Below are positions 27,255-34,604 of a stretch of DNA of 34,642 nucleotides, one piece after another. Numbering within the stretch: position 1 is the first letter of the stretch; each line of letters opens with the position of its first letter. Under the pieces are notes generated by a model. That model did no database searches and was not told the DNA's origin. It saw only the letters and a list, made by a program, of their open reading frames with translations. The position numbers and the translations under genes were made by a program. The stretch is from an uncultured Eubacteriales bacterium (lineage in GTDB: Bacteria > Bacillota > Clostridia > Christensenellales > Borkfalkiaceae), in the NCBI GenBank assembly GCA_905210545.1, contig CAJLXC010000005.1:1-34642 (forward strand), written 5' to 3'.

Positions 27255-28558
27255 TTTGGAACGAAACGAAAGAATGTATGAGCAGAGATGAAATGACTGC
27301 TCTTCAAAACGCGCGGCTTGTCAAATTAGTTGATTACGTTTACCATAACGTTGAATTTTACAGAAAGAAAATGCAGCGTTTCGGTCTTTTGCCGGGTGAT
27401 ATCAAGGGAACAGAAGATTTAAAATATTTGCCGTTTACCACGAAAGACGATCTGAGAGATAATTATCCGTTCGGGCTTTTTGCCGTACCCAAATCTCAAA
27501 TTGTCCGCGTGCATGCGTCAAGCGGCACGACGGGTAAAGCCACAGTCGTCGGTTATACCAGACACGATCTCGATATCTGGTCCGAATGCGTAGCAAGGTG
27601 CTTTACGATGGCGGGCGTTTCGAAAAACGACGTGATTCAGATAGGTTACGGATACGGACTGTTTACCGGCGGTCTCGGCGCGCACGGCGGCGCGGAAAAG
27701 ATAGGCGCGATGGTTGTGCCTATGAGTACGGGCAATTCTAAAAAATTGATAAATATGATGCTTGATTTCGGCGTTACGGCAATTGCTTGCACGCCTTCGT
27801 ACCTTTTGCATATAGCCGAACTTTTAGAAGCCGAGGGTAAAATAAACGATTTGTCGTTAAAAACCGCTATTTGCGGCGCAGAGCCCTGGACCGAAAAGAT
27901 GCGGCTGGAAATCGAAAATAAACTTCACGTTTCCGCTCACGATATATACGGGCTTTCCGAGGTTATGGGACCGGGCGTTGCGTGCGACTGTAAATTCCAT
28001 AAAGGCTTGCACGTATGCGAAGACCATTTTTATCCCGAAATCGTTTCATCGGAAACTTTGCAGCCTTTGCCCGACGGAACGACGGGAGAACTTGTTTTTA
28101 CCACGCTAACCAAAGAGGGGTTGCCGCTTATACGGTACAGGACTAAAGATCTTACGTCAATCGATAAATCGCCCTGTGAATGCGGCAGAACGAGCGCGAG
28201 AATAAGCCGTTTCAAAGGCAGGGTAGACGATATGCTTATAATAAGAGGCGTAAACGTTTTCCCAAGTCAGGTAGAAGCCGCTTTGCTTGAAGTTAAAGAA
28301 CTTTCCCCGCATTATTTGATGGTGGTAGACAGAGTAGATAATCTGGATACGCTTGAAATCCAGGTGGAAATCAAAGAAGAATTCTTTTCCGATGAAATAA
28401 AAGGAATCGAATTGCTTACAAAAAAAGTGGCGCACGTGATAAATCAAAATCTCGGCTTAAACGCAAAGATTAAAATCGTCGAACCCAAAACTCTTTTAAG
28501 AAACGACGGCAAAACGGTTCACGTTATCGATAATAGAAAAATTTATCAGGAAAATTAA
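27251..28558 (+). CDS. paaK: Phenylacetate-CoA ligase (second copy)
   Basis: This is a 435-residue paralogue of the PaaK at 23628, with the same order of motifs: VHASSGTTGKATVVGYTR, CTPSYLLHIAE, DIYGLSEVMGPG, LPLIRYRTKDL, CECGRTSARISRFKGRVDDMLIIRGVNVFP. Pocket-side segments differ: MAGVSKNDVIQIGYGYGLFTGGLGAHGGAEK here against MGGATEKDVAQICFGYGMFTGALGLHYGLEN in the first copy. Different aryl preferences (for example indoleacetate against phenyl- or hydroxyphenylacetate) are therefore plausible, though inferred. It is translationally coupled to iorB and followed by the ACT gene after 11 bp. Confidence 0.92.
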   Translation: MIWNETKECMSRDEMTALQNARLVKLVDYVYHNVEFYRKKMQRFGLLPGDIKGTEDLKYLPFTTKDDLRDNYPFGLFAVPKSQIVRVHASSGTTGKATVVGYTRHDLDIWSECVARCFTMAGVSKNDVIQIGYGYGLFTGGLGAHGGAEKIGAMVVPMSTGNSKKLINMMLDFGVTAIACTPSYLLHIAELLEAEGKINDLSLKTAICGAEPWTEKMRLEIENKLHVSAHDIYGLSEVMGPGVACDCKFHKGLHVCEDHFYPEIVSSETLQPLPDGTTGELVFTTLTKEGLPLIRYRTKDLTSIDKSPCECGRTSARISRFKGRVDDMLIIRGVNVFPSQVEAALLEVKELSPHYLMVVDRVDNLDTLEIQVEIKEEFFSDEIKGIELLTKKVAHVINQNLGLNAKIKIVEPKTLLRNDGKTVHVIDNRKIYQEN

Positions 28559-28569
28559 GGAGATTTATT

Positions 28570-28998
28570 ATGATATCAAAACAATTATCTGTTTTTATCG
28601 AAAACAGACGCGGAAGATTAGGCGAAGTTTTAGAAGTTCTGAAAAAAAATAAAGTAAATATTTTATCTCTATCGCTTGCCGATACGACCGAATTCGGATT
28701 ATTAAGACTTATCGTCAACGATCCGGCTCTCGCTGCCGAAAATCTTGTTTCAGAAGGTTTTTCCGCAATGCTCACCGACGTTTTGGTTGTTAAAATCAAT
28801 CATAAGTCCGGCAGCCTTCAAGGTTTGCTTGAAATTCTTTCCCGCGACGAAATCAACGTTGAATATATGTACGGATTATCGATCGAAGGGGAAAAAGCCA
28901 CGGTTGTTTTAAAATCTTCCGATCTTGCCGAATCAGACAAAATTCTTAATCAGAACGGATACGAAACTTTATCCATAGAAGAAACGGTCAGGTCGTAA
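28570..28998 (+). CDS. Tandem ACT-domain amino-acid-binding protein
   Basis: This 142-residue protein is made of two ACT modules. The first runs from QLSVFIENRRGRLGEVLEVLKKNKVNI, the second from HKSGSLQGLLEILSRDEINVEYMYG. Each has the ligand-loop glycine (GRLGEV and SGSLQG). There is no catalytic or DNA-binding domain. Proteins like this (COG4747 type) commonly accompany PaaK/IOR genes in anaerobes. An allosteric sensor of aromatic amino acids or a partner of the enzymes is likely, but the mechanism is unknown. AAGGAG precedes the ATG. Confidence 0.88.
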   Translation: MISKQLSVFIENRRGRLGEVLEVLKKNKVNILSLSLADTTEFGLLRLIVNDPALAAENLVSEGFSAMLTDVLVVKINHKSGSLQGLLEILSRDEINVEYMYGLSIEGEKATVVLKSSDLAESDKILNQNGYETLSIEETVRS

Positions 28999-29005
28999 TT
29001 AAAAA

Positions 29006-29836
29006 ATGCTGATAGATTTTCACACTCACGTTTTTCCCGATAAAATAGCCGAATCTACGATTTCGTTTCTTGCAAAAAATAGCGGAACTCGCGCATATAC
29101 AGACGGAACTGCCGAAGGATTGATAAAAGAAATGGAAAGGGCAGAAGCCGACGTTTGCGTCACGTTGCCGGTTTTGACGAAAGCTTCGCAATTTGACAGC
29201 ATATCCCGTTTCGCCATTCAGCTCAACGAAAAATATAAAAATCAAAAAAGAAGGCTGATTTCTTTCGGCGGATTACATCCCGATTGCGATCAAATAAAAG
29301 AAAAAATAAAATTTCTTAAAGAAAACGGCATAAAAGGTATAAAAATTCATCCCGATTATCAGGGAACTTTTATCGATGACGAAAAATATTATAAAATCGT
29401 TTCGGCGGCAAAAGATTACGATATGATAGTCGTAACTCATGCGGGAGTGGATTACGGCTATAAAGATTGCCCCGTCAGATGCACGCCGGATTTAGTAAAA
29501 AAACTATATAAAAGAGTTCCTTATAATAAACTCGTTCTTGCGCATTACGGCGGACATAAAGAATGGAAGGAAGTTTCAGAAGAATTATGCGACCTTGACT
29601 GTTATTTCGATACTGCTTTTACTTTTCACGAGATAGAAAAAGACAGATTTATAGAGATACTCGATAAACGCGGCGCAGATAAAGTCCTGTTTGCAACCGA
29701 TTGTCCGTGGCGCGGAATTAAAGAAGATAAAGAATTGTTGCTATCTTACAATTTAGACAAAAACGTCCTTGACGCGATTTTTTATAAAAACGCCTTAAAG
29801 TTACTCGATTTGGAGATGGAATATGAAAATAAATGA
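29006..29836 (+). CDS. Amidohydrolase-family metal-dependent hydrolase/decarboxylase (COG2159 type)
   Basis: This 276-residue TIM-barrel protein has the amidohydrolase-2 ligands: H6-x-H8 (DFHTHVFP), KIHPDYQG, VTHAG (His145), LAHYGG (His180) and FATDCPW (Asp232). The family includes hydrolases and non-oxidative decarboxylases. No reaction in the IOR/PaaK pathway obviously requires it, so the function is unassigned. It starts 7 bp after the ACT gene with a poor ribosome binding site, suggesting coupling. It overlaps the following aminotransferase by 14 bp, which places it firmly in the operon. Confidence 0.82.
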   Translation: MLIDFHTHVFPDKIAESTISFLAKNSGTRAYTDGTAEGLIKEMERAEADVCVTLPVLTKASQFDSISRFAIQLNEKYKNQKRRLISFGGLHPDCDQIKEKIKFLKENGIKGIKIHPDYQGTFIDDEKYYKIVSAAKDYDMIVVTHAGVDYGYKDCPVRCTPDLVKKLYKRVPYNKLVLAHYGGHKEWKEVSEELCDLDCYFDTAFTFHEIEKDRFIEILDKRGADKVLFATDCPWRGIKEDKELLLSYNLDKNVLDAIFYKNALKLLDLEMEYENK

Positions 29837-31013
29837 ACGAGCTTACGCTCTCGGCTGTAAAAAGTCCGTAATAAGAGAGATATTCGAATACAGCAAAACA
29901 AGAGCCGCCGAAATCGGTGCGGAAAACGTATTTGATTTTAGTTTGGGAAATCCAAGCGTTAAACCGCCGGAAAAAGTCACCGAAACGATACTCGAGCTGC
30001 TGAATAATTCTCCGTCTACGCTTCTTCACGGATACACGTCCGCACAAGGCGACGCGGAAGTAAGAAAAAGCGTCGCGAATCATATTAAAAAAACATTCGG
30101 GGTTAAAATAACCGAAAACGAAATCTATATGACGTGCGGCGCGGCGGCGTCTTTAACCATTTCTCTTTGCGCTTTAATGAATAAAGGAGACGAATGTATT
30201 GTCTTTGCTCCGTTTTTTACGGAATATAGAGTGTTTATCGAAACAGCGGGGGGCAAAGTCATCGTCTCCGAACCCGATAAAAGCAATTTCCAGATTGATA
30301 TAGATGATTTTGAAAAAAGAATAAACTCTTCTACAAAAGCCGTTATACTTAATTCGCCTAATAATCCGAGCGGAGTTGTTTATACAGAGGAAACGATAAC
30401 CGCCGTTTGTGAAATTTTAGAGAAAAAATCTCGCGAATACGGAAATCCGATATATATAATTGCAGACGAACCATACAGAGAACTTGTGTATGACAACGTT
30501 AAAGTTCCTTATTTGATGAATTATTATAAAAACGTTTTAGTTTGCTATTCATATTCAAAATCTCTTTCTCTTCCGGGTGAACGCATAGGATATATAGCCG
30601 TAAATCCCGAAGCGGACGCTGCAAAAGATATTTATAGCGCAATTTGCGGATCGGGAAGGTTTTTGGGTTACGTTTGTGCGCCCTCTCTTTTCCAGCAGGT
30701 TATAAAAAAATGCGTTGATATAAACGTTGACGTAAATTCATATAAGGAAAACAGGGACATTCTTTATAAATCGCTTACCGAATACGGTTTTGAATGTATT
30801 AAGCCCGACGGAGCTTTTTATTTATTTGTCAAAAGCCCGGAAAACGACGCTGATTCTTTTTTTGAAAAAGCCAAAAAACACGAAATACTGTTTGTTCCGT
30901 GCGACGACTTCGGAATAAAAGGATTTGTCAGAATCGCTTATTGCGTAAGTAAAGATAAAATAATAAATTCCCTTAATGCATTCAAAGCTTTGGCAAAAGA
31001 ATACGGATTATAA
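29823..31013 (+). CDS. Class I/II PLP aminotransferase, probably aromatic
   Basis: This 396-residue fold-type I aminotransferase has FDFSLGNPSVKPP near the N-terminus, LNSPNNPSGVVY, ADEPYRELVYD and the PLP-lysine motif SYSKSLSLPGERIGY (lysine near 246). A terminal FVRIAYCVS supplies the carboxylate-binding Arg. It belongs to the AspC/AspB-like group. Next to IOR and PaaK it most likely interconverts aromatic amino acids and arylpyruvates, though this is a context-based call. The ATG overlaps the amidohydrolase end and has GGAG 8 nt upstream. It is the last gene before a terminator at 31034-31064. Confidence 0.87.
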   Translation: MKINERAYALGCKKSVIREIFEYSKTRAAEIGAENVFDFSLGNPSVKPPEKVTETILELLNNSPSTLLHGYTSAQGDAEVRKSVANHIKKTFGVKITENEIYMTCGAAASLTISLCALMNKGDECIVFAPFFTEYRVFIETAGGKVIVSEPDKSNFQIDIDDFEKRINSSTKAVILNSPNNPSGVVYTEETITAVCEILEKKSREYGNPIYIIADEPYRELVYDNVKVPYLMNYYKNVLVCYSYSKSLSLPGERIGYIAVNPEADAAKDIYSAICGSGRFLGYVCAPSLFQQVIKKCVDINVDVNSYKENRDILYKSLTEYGFECIKPDGAFYLFVKSPENDADSFFEKAKKHEILFVPCDDFGIKGFVRIAYCVSKDKIINSLNAFKALAKEYGL

Positions 31014-31033
31014 TAAAATTTTGAAATAAACAT

Positions 31034-31064
31034 AGCGAAAAACCGTAAAGTTTTCCGCTTTTTT
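31034..31064 (+). terminator. Intrinsic terminator ending the aromatic operon
   Basis: AGCGAAAAAC (31034-31043) pairs with GTTTTCCGCT (31050-31059) with one mismatch. Six T residues end the element. It separates the operon from spoIVB. Confidence 0.8.
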
Positions 31065-31093
31065 GTATAAATATATGTTTATAACGCAAGCTA
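31065..31093 (+). promoter_or_regulatory. Possible SigG-type promoter for spoIVB
   Basis: GTATA (31065-31069), a 17-bp spacer and CAAGCTA (31087-31093) resemble the forespore SigG pattern (GHATR, 17-18 bp, CATNNTA) with one mismatch in the -10. No SigA promoter is visible in the gap. It fits the known forespore expression of spoIVB, but the match is weak. Confidence 0.35.
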
Positions 31094-31111
31094 TAACAGA
31101 CGGAGAAAAAT

Positions 31112-32086
31112 ATGAAAAAAATAAGTCGGCTGTTTTGTTTGTTTTTTACTTTATTATGCGTTGTTTTTGTCGGCGCAAATACCGCAAATGCGGAAAATGA
31201 CAAAATTTACTTAGGAGGTATGCCGGCAGGTTTTTTCCTTGAAACACGCGGAGCATACGTTGCAGGATTATGTGACGTTATAACCGAAAAAGGATTGCTT
31301 TCACCGTCAAAAGACGCGGGAATAGAAGTCGGAGATACTATATTATATATAAATGATAAAGAAATTAACAATGCTAAAGATATTGAAAACGTTGTAAAAA
31401 ACGATTCCGAAATAAACGTACAAATAGACAGTAACGGAGAAATCAAAAATTATTCCGTTAAACCCGTGCCGGATATGAACAAAAAACCAAAACTCGGCGT
31501 TTTTATAAGAGAAGGAATAAACGGAATAGGAACGATAACGTATATAAAAAATAACAGTTTTGCTTCTTTAGGGCATCCCGTGCTGGATAATGACGGAAGT
31601 ATTTTAAATTTAATAAACGGAAAAATATACGAATGCAATATTACCGGCTTTATCAAAGGCGAAAGGGGTAAACCCGGCGAACTTCGCGGTGTTTTTATCA
31701 GAAAAAACGAGAAAGGAACTATTATAAAAAACAATGAATGCGGTGTATACGGAAACTTAAACAAATTAAATAAAGACAATCTGCAGGAAATAGAAGCGGG
31801 AGAAGGCGTGCCCGGTAACGCGTATTTTATTACGACAACAGAGGGAAAAACACCGCAAAAATACTCGATTTCAATCGTAAAAGTGGATAAAAACGATAGC
31901 GTTAAAAACTTTGTTGTAAAAATAACCGACAGCAAATTACTTGAAACAACAGGCGGAATAGTACAGGGAATGAGCGGAAGCCCTATAATTCAAAACGGTA
32001 AACTTGTTGGCGCGATAACTCACGTTTTCGTAAACGACCCGTCAAGAGGTTTTGGAATATCTGTGAATAATATGCTAAAAAACTAA
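31112..32086 (+). CDS. spoIVB: SpoIVB serine peptidase (S55), sporulation
   Basis: SpoIVB is a forespore-secreted protease that triggers SigK activation during sporulation. The 324-residue protein has an N-terminal signal/anchor (residues 1-27) and a PDZ domain (about 50-118, with AGIEVGDTILYINDKEINN). It has a complete S55 triad: His155 (FASLGHPV), Asp273 (ITDSKLLE) and Ser288 (GGIVQGMSGSPIIQNGKLVGAITHV). The Asp-Ser spacing of 15 matches the Bacillus subtilis enzyme. It is about 100 residues shorter than the B. subtilis protein, mainly at the N-terminus. The gene is strong evidence for an endospore former. ACGGAG lies upstream of the ATG. Confidence 0.93.
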   Translation: MKKISRLFCLFFTLLCVVFVGANTANAENDKIYLGGMPAGFFLETRGAYVAGLCDVITEKGLLSPSKDAGIEVGDTILYINDKEINNAKDIENVVKNDSEINVQIDSNGEIKNYSVKPVPDMNKKPKLGVFIREGINGIGTITYIKNNSFASLGHPVLDNDGSILNLINGKIYECNITGFIKGERGKPGELRGVFIRKNEKGTIIKNNECGVYGNLNKLNKDNLQEIEAGEGVPGNAYFITTTEGKTPQKYSISIVKVDKNDSVKNFVVKITDSKLLETTGGIVQGMSGSPIIQNGKLVGAITHVFVNDPSRGFGISVNNMLKN

Positions 32087-32174
32087 TAAATATATAGGTA
32101 TTTCGGTATAAATTATATCAGACATAATGCATAATTTAATATATATTACAGAAAATATTTTCAAGGAGGTTTTT

Positions 32175-33350
32175 ATGAAGAAAATAATTTCTGTATTTTT
32201 TTTGTTTTTAACTTTAATGACAAGTTTAGGAATTTATGGCGTTTCCGCAATAAAAAAAACGTCTGCGGATGAAATTCTTTCTCACAAATGTAAATCTGAA
32301 ATATTATTAGACGCCGATTCCGGAACGGTTATAAATTCATACAACGAAAAAGAAAGATTGCCGATTGCAAGTATGTGCAAGATTATGACGTTGCTGTTAT
32401 GCTTCGAGGCGGAACAAATCGGAAATTTTTCTTTCGAAGAAGAAATAACCGTAAGTTCTGAAGCTGCCGGAATGGGCGGTTCACAAGTTTTTCTTGAGGC
32501 GGGAGCTAATTATAAAACCGACGAACTCATAAAAAGCATAACCGTTGCTTCGGCTAACGACGCTTGCGTTGCAATGGCTGAAAGATTATGCGGATCCGAA
32601 TCGGCTTTTGTCGAGAAAATGAACGAGAGAGCAGCCGAACTCGGAATGAACGACACGGTATTCGTAAATTGTACCGGATTACCGAAACAAGGTCAATATT
32701 CTTGCGCAAGAGACGTTTCGATTATGTTCGGAGAACTTCTTAAACATCAGGATTATTTTAAGTATTCCGGTATTTGGATGGGCGAAATTTCACACCCGAA
32801 AAACAGAGTTACGGAAATATCTAATACTAATAAATTGATCAGGTTTTATAACGGTTGCGACAGCGGCAAAACCGGATATACGAGCGAAGCGGGGCATTGT
32901 CTTGCCGCTTCGGCAAAAAGGGACGGAATGAGGCTTATTTGCGTAGTAATTTCCGCGCCTGACAGTAAAACGAGATTTGCGCAAGTTTCGTCTATGTTTA
33001 ATTACGGATTTGCCAACTATACGAGCAAACTTGTTATCGATAATTCTGCACCGTTAAATATATCGGTTTCAATAGAAGGCGGAAAACAAGATATAGTTTC
33101 TGTAATTGCAGAAAATCCCTTATATGTTTTTTCAAAGAAAAACGATAAACGCGCTTTTGAAATAAATTTCAGTCCCAAAGAAAAAGTTAAAGCGCCTATA
33201 GAAAAAGGAGAAATTCTGGGGGAATTATCGGTATTCGAAAACGGCATCGAAATAGGTAAAGTGAACGTTTTGGCAAACGAATGCGTTGCTAAAAAGACTT
33301 ATTTCGACGAGATAAGAGGAATTATAAAAAACTGGGCTTTAATAGGCTGA
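32175..33350 (+). CDS. dacF: D-alanyl-D-alanine carboxypeptidase (S11), DacF-like
   Basis: This penicillin-binding protein trims the terminal D-Ala from peptidoglycan stem peptides outside the cytoplasmic membrane. The 391-residue protein has a signal peptide (about residues 1-25), SxxK as SMCK (66-69), SAN (126-128), KTG (232-234) and a C-terminal beta domain that usually precedes an amphipathic anchor. An upstream ATG at 32127 would add 16 residues, but AAGGAGG is placed for the ATG at 32175. Position after spoIVB suggests the sporulation paralogue DacF, which modifies spore cortex cross-linking. A vegetative DacA role cannot be excluded. A GTATA...CATAATT forespore-like promoter may lie at 32106-32136, with 19-bp spacing (weak). 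Confidence 0.86.
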   Translation: MKKIISVFFLFLTLMTSLGIYGVSAIKKTSADEILSHKCKSEILLDADSGTVINSYNEKERLPIASMCKIMTLLLCFEAEQIGNFSFEEEITVSSEAAGMGGSQVFLEAGANYKTDELIKSITVASANDACVAMAERLCGSESAFVEKMNERAAELGMNDTVFVNCTGLPKQGQYSCARDVSIMFGELLKHQDYFKYSGIWMGEISHPKNRVTEISNTNKLIRFYNGCDSGKTGYTSEAGHCLAASAKRDGMRLICVVISAPDSKTRFAQVSSMFNYGFANYTSKLVIDNSAPLNISVSIEGGKQDIVSVIAENPLYVFSKKNDKRAFEINFSPKEKVKAPIEKGEILGELSVFENGIEIGKVNVLANECVAKKTYFDEIRGIIKNWALIG

Positions 33351-33354
33351 ATTT

Positions 33355-33389
33355 AAAAAAGAAGGAGTAACAATCGCTCTTTCTTTTTT
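33355..33389. terminator. Bidirectional terminator between dacF and the recombinase
   Basis: AAAAAAGAAGGAG (33355-33367) pairs with CTCTTTCTTTTTT (33377-33389) as a 13-bp stem with one G-U pair and a 9-nt loop. A and T tracts on either side serve both convergent genes. Confidence 0.85.
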
Positions 33390-33411
33390 ATTTATAGTCA
33401 AAAAGTTGTTC

Positions 33412-34476
33412 TTATTTATTTTTTTCGGGTGAAAGACTTAAATGAGTGGCGGCATTTTTTCTTACGTCTTCGGTTATGGCTGCATAATGTTTTTTAGTCG
33501 TATTCACGTCTTTATGACCAAGACAATCCGCAACGACGTAAATATCTCCGGTTTGTCTGTAAAGATTTGTACCAAAAGTACTTCTTAACTTATGCGGCGT
33601 TATTTTTTTTAAGGGAGAAACGATTTTAGCATACTTTTTAACGAGTTCCTGAACCTGCCTTGTTGAAATTCGTCTGTTTTGCAAAGATAAAAACAGGGCA
33701 GGCTCGCTTATAACGGCATCGCTTAAATCTTTTCTTAAAAGCATATAATCGGATAAGGCTTTTTTTACTTCGTCGTTATAATATAATACCGCACGATTTC
33801 CGCCTTTTCTCGTCACGACAAAACTGTTTGTAACAAAATCAAAATCGTTTATGTTTAACCCGACCAACTCGCTGATTCTTATACCTGTACCTAAAAATAA
33901 GGTTATAATTGCAGTATCGCGCGTTTTGGTTAATTTATGATAAGCCGTTTGTCGTTTAGATAAACCGTCTCCGTTTTCAACAACGTATAACATATCTCCG
34001 ATTTCATCTTTCTTTTCATTCGACTCTAAACGTATAATTTCTTTTTCGTGAATTTTAGGCGTTAATATTTTAGTCGGGGTATTCGCTTTTAACAAGTTTT
34101 TATTATAAAAATACTTATAAAAAGCGCGTAGGGCAGACAGTTTTCTCGCTTTACCGGTTTCTGTACAACGTTCTTCTTTCCCGTTTATTGTATAATGATT
34201 CAAATAGCTAATAAAGAATTCAAAATCCGAAGGTTGCAACAAATCTAAATCGGACAGTTCGATTTGAAAAGGTTTTTTATCCCTGAAAACCTTGTCGGAC
34301 AGAAATAAAAAGAAAATACGTAAATCGTATGCATAATTCAATCTGGTCAAAGCAGAAGTTCTCGGTTCGATTCCGATAAAAAAATCAGACACGTAATAAG
34401 GCAGGGTTTTAACGATTTCCATACATTTGTCCGATGAAGATATTTCGCGCTTCTCATAATACGACTTGATTTTCAT
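33412..34476 (-). CDS. Tyrosine recombinase / integrase (XerC/D-like)
   Basis: This is a 354-residue site-specific recombinase. An N-terminal SAM-like core-binding domain (about 20-130) precedes the catalytic domain, which has a complete set of active-site residues: Arg200 (GTGIRISELVGL), Lys224 (TRKGGN), His295 and Arg298 (HKLRSTFGT), His321 (LGHKDVNTTKKHY) and the nucleophile Tyr331. The frame is open to 34521, but GGAGAAAACA precedes the ATG at 34476, so I use that start. It is longer than typical XerC/XerD (about 300 residues), with an insertion near 95-110 and a stretch near 150-185. No other phage or ICE genes are visible, and the window ends 166 bp beyond. It could be a chromosomal Xer-type enzyme, an orphan integrase or an invertase. 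Confidence 0.92.
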   Translation of the reverse strand: MKIKSYYEKREISSSDKCMEIVKTLPYYVSDFFIGIEPRTSALTRLNYAYDLRIFFLFLSDKVFRDKKPFQIELSDLDLLQPSDFEFFISYLNHYTINGKEERCTETGKARKLSALRAFYKYFYNKNLLKANTPTKILTPKIHEKEIIRLESNEKKDEIGDMLYVVENGDGLSKRQTAYHKLTKTRDTAIITLFLGTGIRISELVGLNINDFDFVTNSFVVTRKGGNRAVLYYNDEVKKALSDYMLLRKDLSDAVISEPALFLSLQNRRISTRQVQELVKKYAKIVSPLKKITPHKLRSTFGTNLYRQTGDIYVVADCLGHKDVNTTKKHYAAITEDVRKNAATHLSLSPEKNK

Positions 34477-34523
34477 TGTTTTCTCCGAAATTATTTCAAA
34501 ATTATATGAATAGGGAAACATAT

Positions 34524-34561
34524 TTAACTATGCGCAAAATCATTGTTTTGCGCATAGTTAA
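34524..34561. repeat. Perfect 16-bp inverted repeat with 6-bp spacer upstream of the recombinase
   Basis: TTAACTATGCGCAAAA (34524-34539), spacer TCATTG, then its exact reverse complement (34546-34561). It lies 47 bp upstream of the recombinase start codon and just downstream of its predicted promoter. No T-run follows in the direction of the recombinase, so it is not a simple terminator. Arms plus a 6-bp spacer resemble a tyrosine-recombinase core site. An autoregulatory operator is the alternative. Confidence 0.93.
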
Positions 34562-34575
34562 TAAATTATGTTATT

Positions 34576-34604
34576 AAAATACCATAAAAATCATAAAACG
34601 TCAA
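34576..34604 (-). promoter_or_regulatory. Predicted promoter of the tyrosine recombinase
   Basis: On the minus strand: TTGACG (complement of 34599-34604), a 17-bp spacer and TATTTT (complement of 34576-34581). The predicted start near 34569 places the inverted repeat at 34524-34561 at the very 5' end of the transcript. Confidence 0.62.

Noticed and set aside
31450..31935. 161-codon open frame antisense to spoIVB
   Set aside because: It is hydrophobic and Ser/Pro-rich only because it is the complement of a Lys/Asn/Gly-rich gene; it has no ribosome site.
34524..34561. Chromosomal dif site or simple terminator
   Set aside because: The sequence does not resemble the Firmicutes dif core, and no T-run follows the stem in the recombinase's direction; it is kept as an inverted repeat of undecided role.
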